Of a DNA stretch of 64,000 bases, positions 18,404 to 26,688 are shown piece by piece (position 1 is the first letter of the stretch; every line of letters begins with the position of its first letter). The position numbers and the translations under genes were made by a program. Below the pieces are notes generated by a model that was given only the letters and a program-made list of their open reading frames with translations, made no database searches and was not told the origin of the DNA. Where the stretch lies: NCBI GenBank assembly GCA_902619105.1, contig CACNCV010000001.1, forward strand, positions 1 to 64,000, read 5' to 3'. Source of the DNA: an uncultured Pelagibacteraceae bacterium (GTDB taxonomy: Bacteria > Pseudomonadota > Alphaproteobacteria > Pelagibacterales > AG-422-B15).

Positions 18404-18832
18404 ATGTCATTAAAAACTAAAAAGACTCATTTAAATAAAATAAAAGTACGTTACTCAGAAGTCGATTGTCAAAGAATAGTCTACAACTCTCATTACCTAA
18501 CATATTTTGATATTTCTTTGAGTGAAATGCTTGAAGATTGTTTCGATCAAGATGAATATGTAAAAAATACGAACAATGATTTTCATACAGTTGGCGTTCA
18601 GATGGATTTTAAAAGTCCTGCAAGACTAAATGATCAGCTTGAGGTTTACACAGGCGTAAAAAAACTTGGAAACTCAAGCATGACATTCATGCAAGAAATA
18701 TATAAGGCAGGTTCAGACGAAGTTTTAAATTCAGCTAATATTACTTGGGTCAACACAAATCAAAAGAGTATGAAGTCCGAGACTATTCCAGATGATATTA
18801 AATCAAAATTGAATAAATATTTAATTGATTAA
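18404..18832 (+). CDS. Acyl-CoA thioesterase, 4HBT hotdog family
   Basis: A 142-aa hotdog protein. VRYSEVDCQRIVYNSHYLTYFD near the N-terminus is the 4-hydroxybenzoyl-CoA thioesterase/YbgC signature with the catalytic-site aspartate in the EVD position. It likely cleaves a cytoplasmic acyl-CoA, chain unspecified. It follows hslU by five bases and may be transcribed with it. Its TAA stop interlocks with the stop of the convergent Tim44-like gene. Confidence 0.85.
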   Translation: MSLKTKKTHLNKIKVRYSEVDCQRIVYNSHYLTYFDISLSEMLEDCFDQDEYVKNTNNDFHTVGVQMDFKSPARLNDQLEVYTGVKKLGNSSMTFMQEIYKAGSDEVLNSANITWVNTNQKSMKSETIPDDIKSKLNKYLID

Positions 18833-19443
18833 TCGGAAGTCGCTGCTAACAGCCAGTTTGAACTTTTCTTATCTTTTATTTTTTCAAATGTCCAAACATC
18901 AGTAATTTTTTGAACCTGATTCAAGCTGCCTGAAACAACTTCGTCCTTACTGTTTTTAATACAGGTGATCATTTCAGATATAAATCTAACCGTCACCTCC
19001 ATTGGATTTTTCTTTAAATCTTTATGAACAATCTCTGACTTTTCAATTCCTATAAAATTAAATTCTACTGTTTCATTTTTACTATTTCTTTCATCAATAA
19101 CTGATGAAAAACTAATTAATACATCGTCAGAGAGTAGAGGCTTTAAAGCATCTTTATTGCCATTCTCAAAATTCGTAACAATGGTTTCATAGGCGTTAGC
19201 TGCGCCACGCAAGAAGTCGTCATTATTAAACCAACCTTCCTCGCGCGCACTAGACGAAGTTTTTTGTTCAATTGGGATGACTTTTTCCTCTTTAGAGGTT
19301 TGTGGTGTCTCATAATTATATGAGGTTTTGTCTGTTTTTTCGTGACCGGTGCGTCTTCCTAGGACACTTCTAAGACGCAGAAGGACGATGCCAGCAATAA
19401 TTGCTAGAATCAAAATGTCTATGTACTGAAATGCTTCACTCAT
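18829..19443 (-). CDS. Tim44-like (TimA-type) membrane-anchored protein
   Basis: A 204-aa protein with one N-terminal membrane helix (YIDILILAIIAGIVLL, residues about 7-22) followed by a polar linker and a C-terminal Tim44-like domain from about residue 70 (DDFLRGAANAYETIVTNF). Alphaproteobacterial TimA/Tim44-like proteins are bound to the inner membrane, and the mitochondrial homologue anchors the import motor. The bacterial role is not well defined. The neighbouring fxsA and secB form the class-typical Tim44-fxsA-secB set, which hints at protein export or quality control. Confidence 0.88.
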   Translation of the reverse strand: MSEAFQYIDILILAIIAGIVLLRLRSVLGRRTGHEKTDKTSYNYETPQTSKEEKVIPIEQKTSSSAREEGWFNNDDFLRGAANAYETIVTNFENGNKDALKPLLSDDVLISFSSVIDERNSKNETVEFNFIGIEKSEIVHKDLKKNPMEVTVRFISEMITCIKNSKDEVVSGSLNQVQKITDVWTFEKIKDKKSSNWLLAATSD

Positions 19444-19508
19444 TTATTTAAATATTATAGAGTCCTTATTTAGGGATTTAAACTAAACTTTCAACATTTA
19501 CTTATATT

Positions 19509-19946
19509 TTGTTTTTTATATTTATTGCAATTTTCATACTTATTCCGATCATTGAAATTAGCTTATTTATTGAAATTGGAAGCATTATTGGTTCCTTTTA
19601 TACAATTATGCTAATATTTCTTACAGCTATAGTTGGTGTATTCTTTGTCCGCCAGCAAGGTATTAGTACATTTCAGAAATTAGCCTCACAATTGCAAAAC
19701 CTTGAGGCACCTGTTCAAACAGTTTTTGAAGGGCTTGTTATCCTTATTTCTGGAATTCTGTTAATTACTCCCGGGTTCTTCTCAGACTCTTTAGGTTTTC
19801 TAGGTTTAATACCTGTTACGAGGGTGATTTTTATAAAGTTAGTAGCAAGTTACATTCTTTCTCGATATGGTGTGAAACAAAATCACGAAGATCATACATT
19901 AGAGGGTGACTTCGTCGAATTGGATGATGAGGACAAAATAAAATAA
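19509..19946 (+). CDS. fxsA: FxsA-family membrane protein
   Basis: Cytoplasmic membrane protein of 145 aa with the FxsA pattern: FILIPIIEISLFIEIGSIIG in the first helix pair, FLTAIVGVFFVRQQG in the next, and a later helix with SGILLITPGFFSDSLGFL, the most conserved FxsA segment. The start is a TTG because the first helix has no ATG. In E. coli FxsA relieves F-plasmid exclusion of phage T7; its normal role is unknown. The stop and the secB start share one base. Confidence 0.9.
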   Translation: MFFIFIAIFILIPIIEISLFIEIGSIIGSFYTIMLIFLTAIVGVFFVRQQGISTFQKLASQLQNLEAPVQTVFEGLVILISGILLITPGFFSDSLGFLGLIPVTRVIFIKLVASYILSRYGVKQNHEDHTLEGDFVELDDEDKIK

Positions 19947-20368
19947 TGGATGTAACCGCGAAAATTATTACTCAATTTATTAGAGATTTATCATTTGAAA
20001 ATCCACATGGACTTGAGTCTTTTAAGCCGGGTAGTGATCGTCCCATGATCAATGCTAATGTAGATGTAAAAGCAAAAAATAGAAAAGATACTGAAATTTA
20101 TGAGGTAGAATTAAACATCAGTGTCAATGCTATTCGAGATGAAAAAAAATTATATATAATTGATCTCAAGTATATAGGAATTTTTGAAATAAAAAATTTG
20201 ACTGATGATGTTAAGGAGCCATATCTTTTAGTTGAATGTCCAAGGCAATTATTTCCATTTGCAAGAAGAATTATTTATGACATGCACTCGGATGGGGGGC
20301 TTCCGCCTTTAATGTTGGATCCAGTAAATTTTGCTGACTTATATGAAAAAAGAAAAAAACAAAATTAA
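19946..20368 (+). CDS. secB: SecB, protein-export chaperone
   Basis: Tetrameric cytosolic chaperone that keeps precursors unfolded and delivers them to SecA. The 140-aa sequence has ITQFIRDLSFENPHG at the N-terminus, the YEVELNISVNAI strand, and the near-C-terminal ARRIIYDMHSDGGLPPLML segment, which is virtually diagnostic. It immediately follows fxsA and ends convergently with the Nudix gene, sharing TTAA. This fits with the many exported proteins in the window. Confidence 0.97.
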   Translation: MDVTAKIITQFIRDLSFENPHGLESFKPGSDRPMINANVDVKAKNRKDTEIYEVELNISVNAIRDEKKLYIIDLKYIGIFEIKNLTDDVKEPYLLVECPRQLFPFARRIIYDMHSDGGLPPLMLDPVNFADLYEKRKKQN

Positions 20369-21177
20369 TAACTAATTAATTTTGCCTCACCATTTACCAT
20401 TTCAAATATTGGCTCAACTTTAGGAATTGCATCTTTTGTTTTATTATTCATATCATCAAGAAGAGCTGATGTGTTTGTATACTCACTTATCATTTCTAGA
20501 TTTTTAATTGTTGGCATTATCATTGGAAACTTTCCATTTTTAGACTTTACTAGAGCATCTTTAGGATTAATCCATTTACTTTCTACACCTTCAGTGCCAT
20601 CGTGAATTGCTTCTTGTGCTGTCGTGCGTGCGATAAAAAATCTGGTGCTATATCTTCTTTTCTCAATTTTTGGAGTTATCCAATGAGAGATGTAAGCGAG
20701 TTCACTAGTAGCAAGTTCTAAATTTAATTTATTAATCATTTCGTAAAAAATATTTTCACCTTTATGAATTCTATTTTTGTAATGGTTTATGATTTTAAGG
20801 TCCTCGTCGTTAAAAACTGTATTTTTCAAATTTTCTCCCTTTTTATTCGCGAGAAGTATTCCACTTTCCTCGAAGCACTCTCTTATACATGCAATCCAAT
20901 ATGACAATCCGTTTTTATCTATGCCAAGTCTAGCTGAAGCTAAACAATCATCTAATTGAGGACTATATTTTGAATAATTATTTGAAATATCCTCATTATC
21001 TATCTTGCCTCCTGGAAATACCCATGCACCCCCAAAGTTAGTTTTCATAGATCTTTTGATCATAAAAACCTCTAATTGATTATTTGTGTCTCTTATAAGT
21101 AAAACTGAGGCGGCAGGTGTTGGAACTTTCTGATAATTGTCGCCATCACTGAGTGTATGATTGATTTGATTACTCAC
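20365..21177 (-). CDS. Nudix hydrolase with split Nudix box (NUDT19-like)
   Basis: A 270-aa hydrolase. VLLIRDTNNQLEVFMIKRS leads to FPGGKID, and after an insertion of about 35 residues the box resumes with ACIRECFEESGILLA, the REUxEExGU core. This insertion between the first Gly and the REUxEE helix is seen in the NUDT19/RP2 branch, some members of which act on CoA esters. The actual substrate is not known. It starts eight bases inside the end of dnaQ. Confidence 0.87.
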   Translation of the reverse strand: MSNQINHTLSDGDNYQKVPTPAASVLLIRDTNNQLEVFMIKRSMKTNFGGAWVFPGGKIDNEDISNNYSKYSPQLDDCLASARLGIDKNGLSYWIACIRECFEESGILLANKKGENLKNTVFNDEDLKIINHYKNRIHKGENIFYEMINKLNLELATSELAYISHWITPKIEKRRYSTRFFIARTTAQEAIHDGTEGVESKWINPKDALVKSKNGKFPMIMPTIKNLEMISEYTNTSALLDDMNNKTKDAIPKVEPIFEMVNGEAKLISY

Positions 21178-21865
21178 TAGATTGACTAATTTTATTCCAA
21201 ATAGAGTTCTTGCCTAGCGTTTGTATAAACGACCGATGCAACTCTTTTTCTTTTTCTGAAAGTCGAGAAGGTAGATTTCTATTTTTAATTTTTTCAGTAT
21301 TAAAAGTTACAGGTGAATTTTTTACTTCAACCGAGTTATTTAGATCTAGACTCAACTCTCTAGCATCCATCAATTCTATGTATACTCGTGCTAAAAGTTC
21401 AGTATCTACTGTTGCTGAGTGTTTTTCTCTTTGTGTATTATCTATTGCAAATCTCTTACAAAGAGCATCTAAAGAGACACTTTGACCAGGAAACTTTTCT
21501 CTTGCTATTGAAACAGTGTCAATTTTCTCATTCTTTAGAGGCTTCTTGCCACATGTGTTGAGTTCGTAATTTAGAAACCCAACATCAAAATCAACATTGT
21601 GAGCTATGATAGGGTCATTACCCACAAATTCTAAAAATTTATTTATAATATTTTCAAACAAGGGTTTGTCTTTCAAAAATTCATAACTCAAGCCATGAAC
21701 TTTGAAAGATGCTTCAGGCACATCCCTTTGGGGATTAATATATTGCTGATATATATTACCAGTAGGCAAATAATTAACTATTTCAATTGCAGCAATTTCT
21801 ATGACACGGTGGCCCTCTGATGGTCTTAATCCTGTAGTTTCTGTATCAAGAACAATTTGCCTCAT
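21170..21865 (-). CDS. dnaQ: DnaQ, DNA polymerase III epsilon subunit
   Basis: 3'-5' proofreading exonuclease of the replicase (231 aa). The three Exo motifs are intact: VLDTETTGL at the N-terminus (acidic metal ligands), HNVDFDVGFLNYEL in the middle, and HSATVDTELLARVYIEL (ExoIII with His and Asp). The last ~50 residues, with a short hydrophobic and basic C-terminus, are where epsilon binds the polymerase subunit. It overlaps coaE by four bases. Confidence 0.96.
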   Translation of the reverse strand: MRQIVLDTETTGLRPSEGHRVIEIAAIEIVNYLPTGNIYQQYINPQRDVPEASFKVHGLSYEFLKDKPLFENIINKFLEFVGNDPIIAHNVDFDVGFLNYELNTCGKKPLKNEKIDTVSIAREKFPGQSVSLDALCKRFAIDNTQREKHSATVDTELLARVYIELMDARELSLDLNNSVEVKNSPVTFNTEKIKNRNLPSRLSEKEKELHRSFIQTLGKNSIWNKISQSSE

Positions 21866-22485
21866 TTATTAAAAAAGGTATTCCAAGCTTTTGGATTAAT
21901 CAATTTAATTTTTGCGGCAACTTCTTTAACCTCGGATTTTGTTTTCTCAATATCACTCTCTGTGGAGATAATGTAATCAGCTTTCTTCAATTTTTCTCTG
22001 TCTGGCATTTGTTGACCCTTGATTGCATTAAAAATCTCTAAAGGAACTTTTCTTTCCGAAACGACCCTGGACTGCTGAATTTCCTCAGAGGCAGTAACGA
22101 CAACTGAGACGTCTACATATTTTTCTCCACCTGTCTCAAAAAGCAATGGTATATCCAAAACGCAGCCTGTCTTCCCCTCCTCAATTAATTTATTTATATA
22201 CATAATCTGATAATTCCTTGTAACAGGATGAACAATTTGCTCTAAGTCTCTAAATTTTTTTGGATCTTTATTTAAAATATCCCTTAATGCAATTCGGTTT
22301 ACAACCCCATCTTTAATAGAACCTGGAAACTTAGCTTCAACTTTTGCAATCACTTCTTTATCTTTTTCATAAATATAATGCACCGTATCGTCTGCGTTAT
22401 AAACGCCGTAACCGTGCTCTTGAAACATCTTAGCGACGGTTGATTTTCCCATTCCAATAGACCCCGTTACACCAACCAACAGCAT
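21862..22485 (-). CDS. coaE: CoaE, dephospho-CoA kinase
   Basis: Last step of coenzyme A synthesis. The P-loop GSIGMGKSTVAKMF is at residues 8-21, followed by YNADDTVHYIYE (dephospho-CoA binding Asp), an IVHPVTR segment and DIPLLFETGG. Length 207 aa is normal. It begins on the last base of aroE and overlaps dnaQ, giving the standard alphaproteobacterial order maf-aroE-coaE-dnaQ. Confidence 0.97.
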   Translation of the reverse strand: MLLVGVTGSIGMGKSTVAKMFQEHGYGVYNADDTVHYIYEKDKEVIAKVEAKFPGSIKDGVVNRIALRDILNKDPKKFRDLEQIVHPVTRNYQIMYINKLIEEGKTGCVLDIPLLFETGGEKYVDVSVVVTASEEIQQSRVVSERKVPLEIFNAIKGQQMPDREKLKKADYIISTESDIEKTKSEVKEVAAKIKLINPKAWNTFFNK

Positions 22486-23300
22486 TATTTTACTCCTAAT
22501 GCCAGCATTAAGTCTTTATCTATTGCAGGAGTTTTGTTATGCCACATATTGAAAGATTCTGCAGCTTGATTGACCAGCATTTGTAATCCATTTTGAACCG
22601 AACAACCATTTTTTTCAGCGTGTTGTAGAAAAGTTGTTTTACTTGGATTGTATATAAGATCGTAAACATGTGTGGATGAGTTGAGGTCATCAAAATTTAT
22701 AAGATTATTCTCTTCGCCTCTTTGTTGTCCAAGGCTTGTGGTATTAATAACCATACTTGAAGATCTAACAAAGTCCTTTAACGACAGTTCTGTTAAAATT
22801 GTTGCCTCCACACCCAGATCGTCGCACAGAGCTTTTACCTTTTCTTTGGTTCTATTAAATATACCAATTTCACACTTCATTTGTTGTAATGCATAAACAA
22901 CCGCCCTTGCTGACCCTCCAGCGCCTAGCACTAGGCACCGTTTATTGGTTAAATTTCTATTTTGAATTGATTTTTGGAAACCGACTGGGTCGGTGTTTTC
23001 ACCGTAAACACCATCTTCGTTTACGATTAGTGTGTTCACTGCTTTAAGAGCCCTAGCAACATCAGATGTCTTGTTACAGTATTTGTATGCATCTTCTTTG
23101 AGAGGGACGGTCACATTTAAGCCGCTAAAACCCTCTTCTATTAAACGATCAAGTTCTTTATTAAAGTTTTCTTTCTTTACATTTATTTTTTGATAAGCGT
23201 TAGAGTCAATACCTTCTCGTTCAATCCAGTGATTATGAATTTTAGGAGAAAGACTATGATCTATCGGATCTCCAATTACTGCTGTTTTTTTATGTATCAT
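22485..23300 (-). CDS. aroE: AroE, shikimate dehydrogenase
   Basis: NADP-dependent reductase of aromatic amino-acid synthesis. DPIDHSLSPKIHNHW binds shikimate, NVTVPLKEDAYKYC holds the catalytic lysine, ENTDPVGF the partner aspartate, and VLGAGGSARAVVYAL is the cofactor loop. The ATG at 23300 (271 aa) is preferred; a TTG at 23309 would add three residues. The start lies within the last bases of maf. Confidence 0.96.
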   Translation of the reverse strand: MIHKKTAVIGDPIDHSLSPKIHNHWIEREGIDSNAYQKINVKKENFNKELDRLIEEGFSGLNVTVPLKEDAYKYCNKTSDVARALKAVNTLIVNEDGVYGENTDPVGFQKSIQNRNLTNKRCLVLGAGGSARAVVYALQQMKCEIGIFNRTKEKVKALCDDLGVEATILTELSLKDFVRSSSMVINTTSLGQQRGEENNLINFDDLNSSTHVYDLIYNPSKTTFLQHAEKNGCSVQNGLQMLVNQAAESFNMWHNKTPAIDKDLMLALGVK

Positions 23301-23895
23301 TTTTTTCAAATAAAAGATTATTGTCCCAAAGAAACTGAGTTAATTGAATTAATGATATCCCTTGTATCGAGAAAAGGTCGCTTCCAATACTTTCAAAAAG
23401 TTTTATTCCTTCCTCTTCAATTGCATAGACTCCTACGAGACCAAGAATATTGTCATCGACATTGTTTAAATATTCATTTATCAATTTCTCGTTTAAGTCT
23501 CGCATTTGCATTTTAGACCTGTCTACATGTTTCCAGATAATGTTGTTGTTTTGGGCAACTACTGTAGCGGTTATAAGTGTGTGAGTAGATCCGCTCATTT
23601 CCATTAACTGTTCTTTTGCCTCATCTCTGTCTCGAGCTTTATTAATCAAAGTACCTTTCAGATCTAAACCTTGGTCTGATCCAATAACAAATGCGTCTTT
23701 GTTTGACATGGATGGTTTTAAGGCTTTCATTTCAGCAAGCTTAACTACGACTTCCTCTGGCGAGTTTTTGCTCATTGATAACTTTACCTCATCTTCATCC
23801 ACGCCGTGAGCAAATATCTCAAAGGTAATGCCAGCACTACGCAACAATTTAACCCTTGTTTCACTTTTAGATGCTAAAATTATATCTCTGTTCAT
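23290..23895 (-). CDS. maf: Maf-family nucleoside triphosphate pyrophosphatase
   Basis: Maf/YhdE-type house-cleaning pyrophosphatase (201 aa). The N-terminal ILASKSETRVKLLRSAGITF is a variant of the ASxSPRR signature, with Glu-Thr replacing the usual Pro-Arg. The GSDQGLDLKG segment supplies the catalytic acidic residue, and GLVGVYAIEEEG follows near the C-terminus. Some variation is common in the alphaproteobacterial YceF/Maf subgroup. It is the first gene leftward from the candidate origin. Confidence 0.92.
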   Translation of the reverse strand: MNRDIILASKSETRVKLLRSAGITFEIFAHGVDEDEVKLSMSKNSPEEVVVKLAEMKALKPSMSNKDAFVIGSDQGLDLKGTLINKARDRDEAKEQLMEMSGSTHTLITATVVAQNNNIIWKHVDRSKMQMRDLNEKLINEYLNNVDDNILGLVGVYAIEEEGIKLFESIGSDLFSIQGISLIQLTQFLWDNNLLFEKNDT

Positions 23896-24168
23896 AAATA
23901 TGTATAAATATCCTGGGGCCTGTGAGTACTTTTATTGTCTTCTACCATTTTTAATTTTTAACTCATTTTTCTATCTTTATTGAGAAATTTTGCAAACTTT
24001 GTTCACCTGTTGACAGTATCCTGGTTTTCTTTCACTGCGGTGGATAAGGCTAAAACCCATATAATTCAAAGCGATTGTTATGTGTATCGAATTGTGGGCA
24101 AAAGGGGACTTTTTATATATACACAATTCCACAAAGACATAAACAACTACAACTATATATATAATATA
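23896..24168. other. Candidate chromosomal replication origin (oriC)
   Basis: This 273-base gap between the divergent maf and hemE genes is among the longest in the window and is AT-rich next to hemE (24153-24168). It holds several words resembling the DnaA box TTATNCACA or its complement: GGTGGATAA at 24039-24047 (8/9), ATATACACA at 24117-24125 (8/9), TTGTTCACC at 23999-24007, TGTGTATCG at 24081-24089 and TGTGGGCAA at 24093-24101 (7/9 each). Caulobacter oriC lies beside hemE, and Rickettsia oriC is predicted there. Gene polarity flips at this gap, and parS-parA-parB lie about 10 kb away. No box is perfect, so this is inference. Confidence 0.6.
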
Positions 24169-25155
24169 ATGAGTATATTTATAAATACACTTAAAAGACA
24201 AAAAACAAGCCCAACACCAGTTTGGCTAATGAGACAAGCAGGAAGGCATTTACCTGAATATATAAATATCAGAAAACAGTTTGTAAATCTTATGGATATG
24301 TTTCTTGATCCTTTGACAATATTTGAGGTTTCTCTACAGCCCGTAAACAGATACGGCATGGATGCCTGTATTGTGTTTTCAGATATTTTAATAACCCCTT
24401 TTGCTGCGGGTTCAAGCGTTAGTTTTATTGATGGACAGGGTCCCGTAATAAGGTTCAATGAGAACATGAATTATAACCTTGAAAAAACCCTACCCCTTGC
24501 AACAGGAATAAAAAAAATAAAAGAGAATACAGATGTCCCCTTAATAGGATTTGCCGGCGGAGCATGGACGACACTGTTTTATTGTTTATATGAAAAGAAT
24601 GAACGTCAAAATCTAAAATTCGAAGATGTTGTAAAAAAAACTTCACGAATAGACAATTTAATCGAGCAAATGACACGTGCGATTATTCAACACGCAGAAA
24701 TGCAAATTGATTGTGGGATTGACGCTTTTCAAATATTTGAATCAGCAGCAGAACACTTGAATGATGAACGGTTCAACAAATGGTGTATTCAACCTACAAA
24801 AAAAATTATTGATAGTATAAAAAAAATAAAAGACATTCCTATTATTGGCTTTCCTAGAAATACTAATCTTGCGTGTTATAAAAAATATTCAAATATAGAT
24901 AAGCTTGACTGTATTACATTAGACTATAATTTTCCTCTAGATAAAATTAATGAGCTAAACGATAAAATTGTTTTTCAAGGAAACCTGGATCCTAAATACC
25001 TATTAAAAGACTCCCCAAACCTTAGTCAGAAAATTGAAGAAATATTATTTGCTTTTAGAGAAAGACCACATATTTTCAATTTAGGACACGGGGTTTTACC
25101 CGAGACATCAATTGAGAAGGTTGAGCAAATGCTCTTACAGATAAGGTCAAAATGA
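24169..25155 (+). CDS. hemE: HemE, uroporphyrinogen decarboxylase
   Basis: Converts uroporphyrinogen III to coproporphyrinogen III. Conserved segments: PVWLMRQAGRHLPEY near residue 20, CIVFSDILITPFA with the catalytic aspartate near residue 70, GFAGGAWTTLFYCL, and FNLGHGVLPETSIEKV at the C-terminus. With the ATG at 24169 the protein is 328 aa, slightly short but complete. The frame stays open up to 23980, but that extension has no family similarity and runs through the putative origin. It overlaps hemH by ATGA. Confidence 0.95.
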   Translation: MSIFINTLKRQKTSPTPVWLMRQAGRHLPEYINIRKQFVNLMDMFLDPLTIFEVSLQPVNRYGMDACIVFSDILITPFAAGSSVSFIDGQGPVIRFNENMNYNLEKTLPLATGIKKIKENTDVPLIGFAGGAWTTLFYCLYEKNERQNLKFEDVVKKTSRIDNLIEQMTRAIIQHAEMQIDCGIDAFQIFESAAEHLNDERFNKWCIQPTKKIIDSIKKIKDIPIIGFPRNTNLACYKKYSNIDKLDCITLDYNFPLDKINELNDKIVFQGNLDPKYLLKDSPNLSQKIEEILFAFRERPHIFNLGHGVLPETSIEKVEQMLLQIRSK

Positions 25156-26171
25156 AAACAGCGGTCGTTTTATTTAACTTGGGCGGTCCAGATAAACAAG
25201 AAAGCATAAAACCTTTTTTGTTTAATCTCTTTAATGATCCCAATATATTTAGACTTCCAAATCCCCTAAGGTACTTATTGGCAAGGCTTATATCTTCTCG
25301 TCGTACCAAAGAGGCTACTGAAATTTATGCAGAAATAGGCGGTAAATCACCTATTCTTGAAATTACAAACTCCCAAGCAGAGGCCCTTCAGAAAATGTTA
25401 AAAAACAAAGGCATCGAGAACAAAGTATTTGTTTGCATGAGATATTGGCACCCAATGACAGCCGAGGTTGTTTCAAAAGTCAAAGACTATAACCCGGACA
25501 AAATATTTTTGTTGCCCCTGTATCCACAGTACTCCACCACGACAACAAAATCATCTTTGGATGCTTGGTTTAAAGAAGCCCAAGATCAGAAATTAAATGC
25601 AAAAACAAAATATACCTGTTGTTACCCGTATGATACAAAGTTAATCAAAGCTCATCAAAAACTAATCCAGGATAAAATAAATCACGTAAAAGATAAGAAA
25701 GTAAGAGTTCTGTTTTCCGCCCACAGTTTACCTGTATCAATAATTAAAAAAGGAGACCCTTATCAGTGGCAAGTGGAGCAAACAGTTAAGGCGGTTATGC
25801 AGGGCATTCATGGCTATGAAGATCATGTCTTGGCTTATCAAAGTAAAGTTACCCCAGTTAAATGGCTTGAACCAACAACACCAAGTGAAATTGAAAATGC
25901 AATTAACGAAGATAGGGCGCTGGTTATAGTGCCAATTGCATTTGTCTCGGATCACTCAGAAACACTTGTTGAATTAGATATCGAGTACCAAGAACTCGCG
26001 AGTGAGTTGGGTTGTAAGCACTATTATAGATCTGAATCTTTAAATATTGATCAATTATTTATAGAGAGCTTATCTGAAATAGTTAGTGAATCAGAAAAAA
26101 TTGAGAGTGGTAATATAAGGCAAAAAATATGCCCAGCAACGTTTAAACAATGTGATCAAGAATTAAGATGA
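25152..26171 (+). CDS. hemH: HemH, ferrochelatase
   Basis: Inserts Fe2+ into protoporphyrin IX at the membrane. The N-terminus VVLFNLGGPDKQESI, GGKSPILEITNSQAEAL, MRYWHPM and the metal-site segment LFSAHSLPVSIIKKGDPY are all conserved, with the catalytic histidine in SAHSLP and a glutamate in VSDHSETLVELD. Length 339 aa. Placed directly between hemE and hemJ with ATGA overlaps on both sides, so the heme genes form one operon. Confidence 0.97.
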   Translation: MKTAVVLFNLGGPDKQESIKPFLFNLFNDPNIFRLPNPLRYLLARLISSRRTKEATEIYAEIGGKSPILEITNSQAEALQKMLKNKGIENKVFVCMRYWHPMTAEVVSKVKDYNPDKIFLLPLYPQYSTTTTKSSLDAWFKEAQDQKLNAKTKYTCCYPYDTKLIKAHQKLIQDKINHVKDKKVRVLFSAHSLPVSIIKKGDPYQWQVEQTVKAVMQGIHGYEDHVLAYQSKVTPVKWLEPTTPSEIENAINEDRALVIVPIAFVSDHSETLVELDIEYQELASELGCKHYYRSESLNIDQLFIESLSEIVSESEKIESGNIRQKICPATFKQCDQELR

Positions 26172-26611
26172 ATTCAATTTTTTTATATAACTTATTTCTT
26201 AGTTTACACATCATCAGCGTGATAGCATGGATGGCGGGCTTATTATATTTGCCAAGATTATTCGTGTATCACTGTAGTAAAGATGTGGGGTCTGATTCAT
26301 CAGAAACTTTTAAATTAATGGAACTACGTTTACTTAAAATTATTATGAATCCAGCAATGATATTCTCATGGTTGTTTGGTTTAGCGTTGATATCAAATTT
26401 AGGTGTTGATGCGCTGTCTCAATTATGGCTTCAATTAAAAATCATATTTGTGATCCTTATGTCTGGAGTTCATGGGTATTTCTCAAAACTAACAAGAGAG
26501 TTTCAAGAGGATAAAAGGCCAAAATCAGAGCGTTTTTTTAGAATTATCAATGAATTTCCAACAGTTTTGATGATAATTGTCGTATTTCTCGTTATTTTTA
26601 AACCAATATAA
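26168..26611 (+). CDS. hemJ: HemJ, protoporphyrinogen IX oxidase
   Basis: Integral membrane enzyme (147 aa, four predicted helices) that oxidises protoporphyrinogen to protoporphyrin in bacteria lacking HemG and HemY. The first helix has LHIISVIAWMAGLLYLPRLF with the conserved histidine, and KLIFVILMSGVHGY-like and PTVLMIIVVFLVIFKP segments follow. It completes hemE-hemH-hemJ, a typical alphaproteobacterial gene order before rho. Confidence 0.93.
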   Translation: MNSIFLYNLFLSLHIISVIAWMAGLLYLPRLFVYHCSKDVGSDSSETFKLMELRLLKIIMNPAMIFSWLFGLALISNLGVDALSQLWLQLKIIFVILMSGVHGYFSKLTREFQEDKRPKSERFFRIINEFPTVLMIIVVFLVIFKPI

Positions 26612-26688
26612 AACTTGCTAAATTTAACAATTACGGTTAGAAAGCACCTTCCAAACTATTTTCCACATTATCATCATCATTAAAACTA

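Noticed and set aside
23980-24168. N-terminal extension of hemE by 63 codons
   Set aside because: The frame is open, but the added residues have no family similarity and cover the putative origin with its DnaA-box-like words; the ATG at 24169 gives the usual HemE start.
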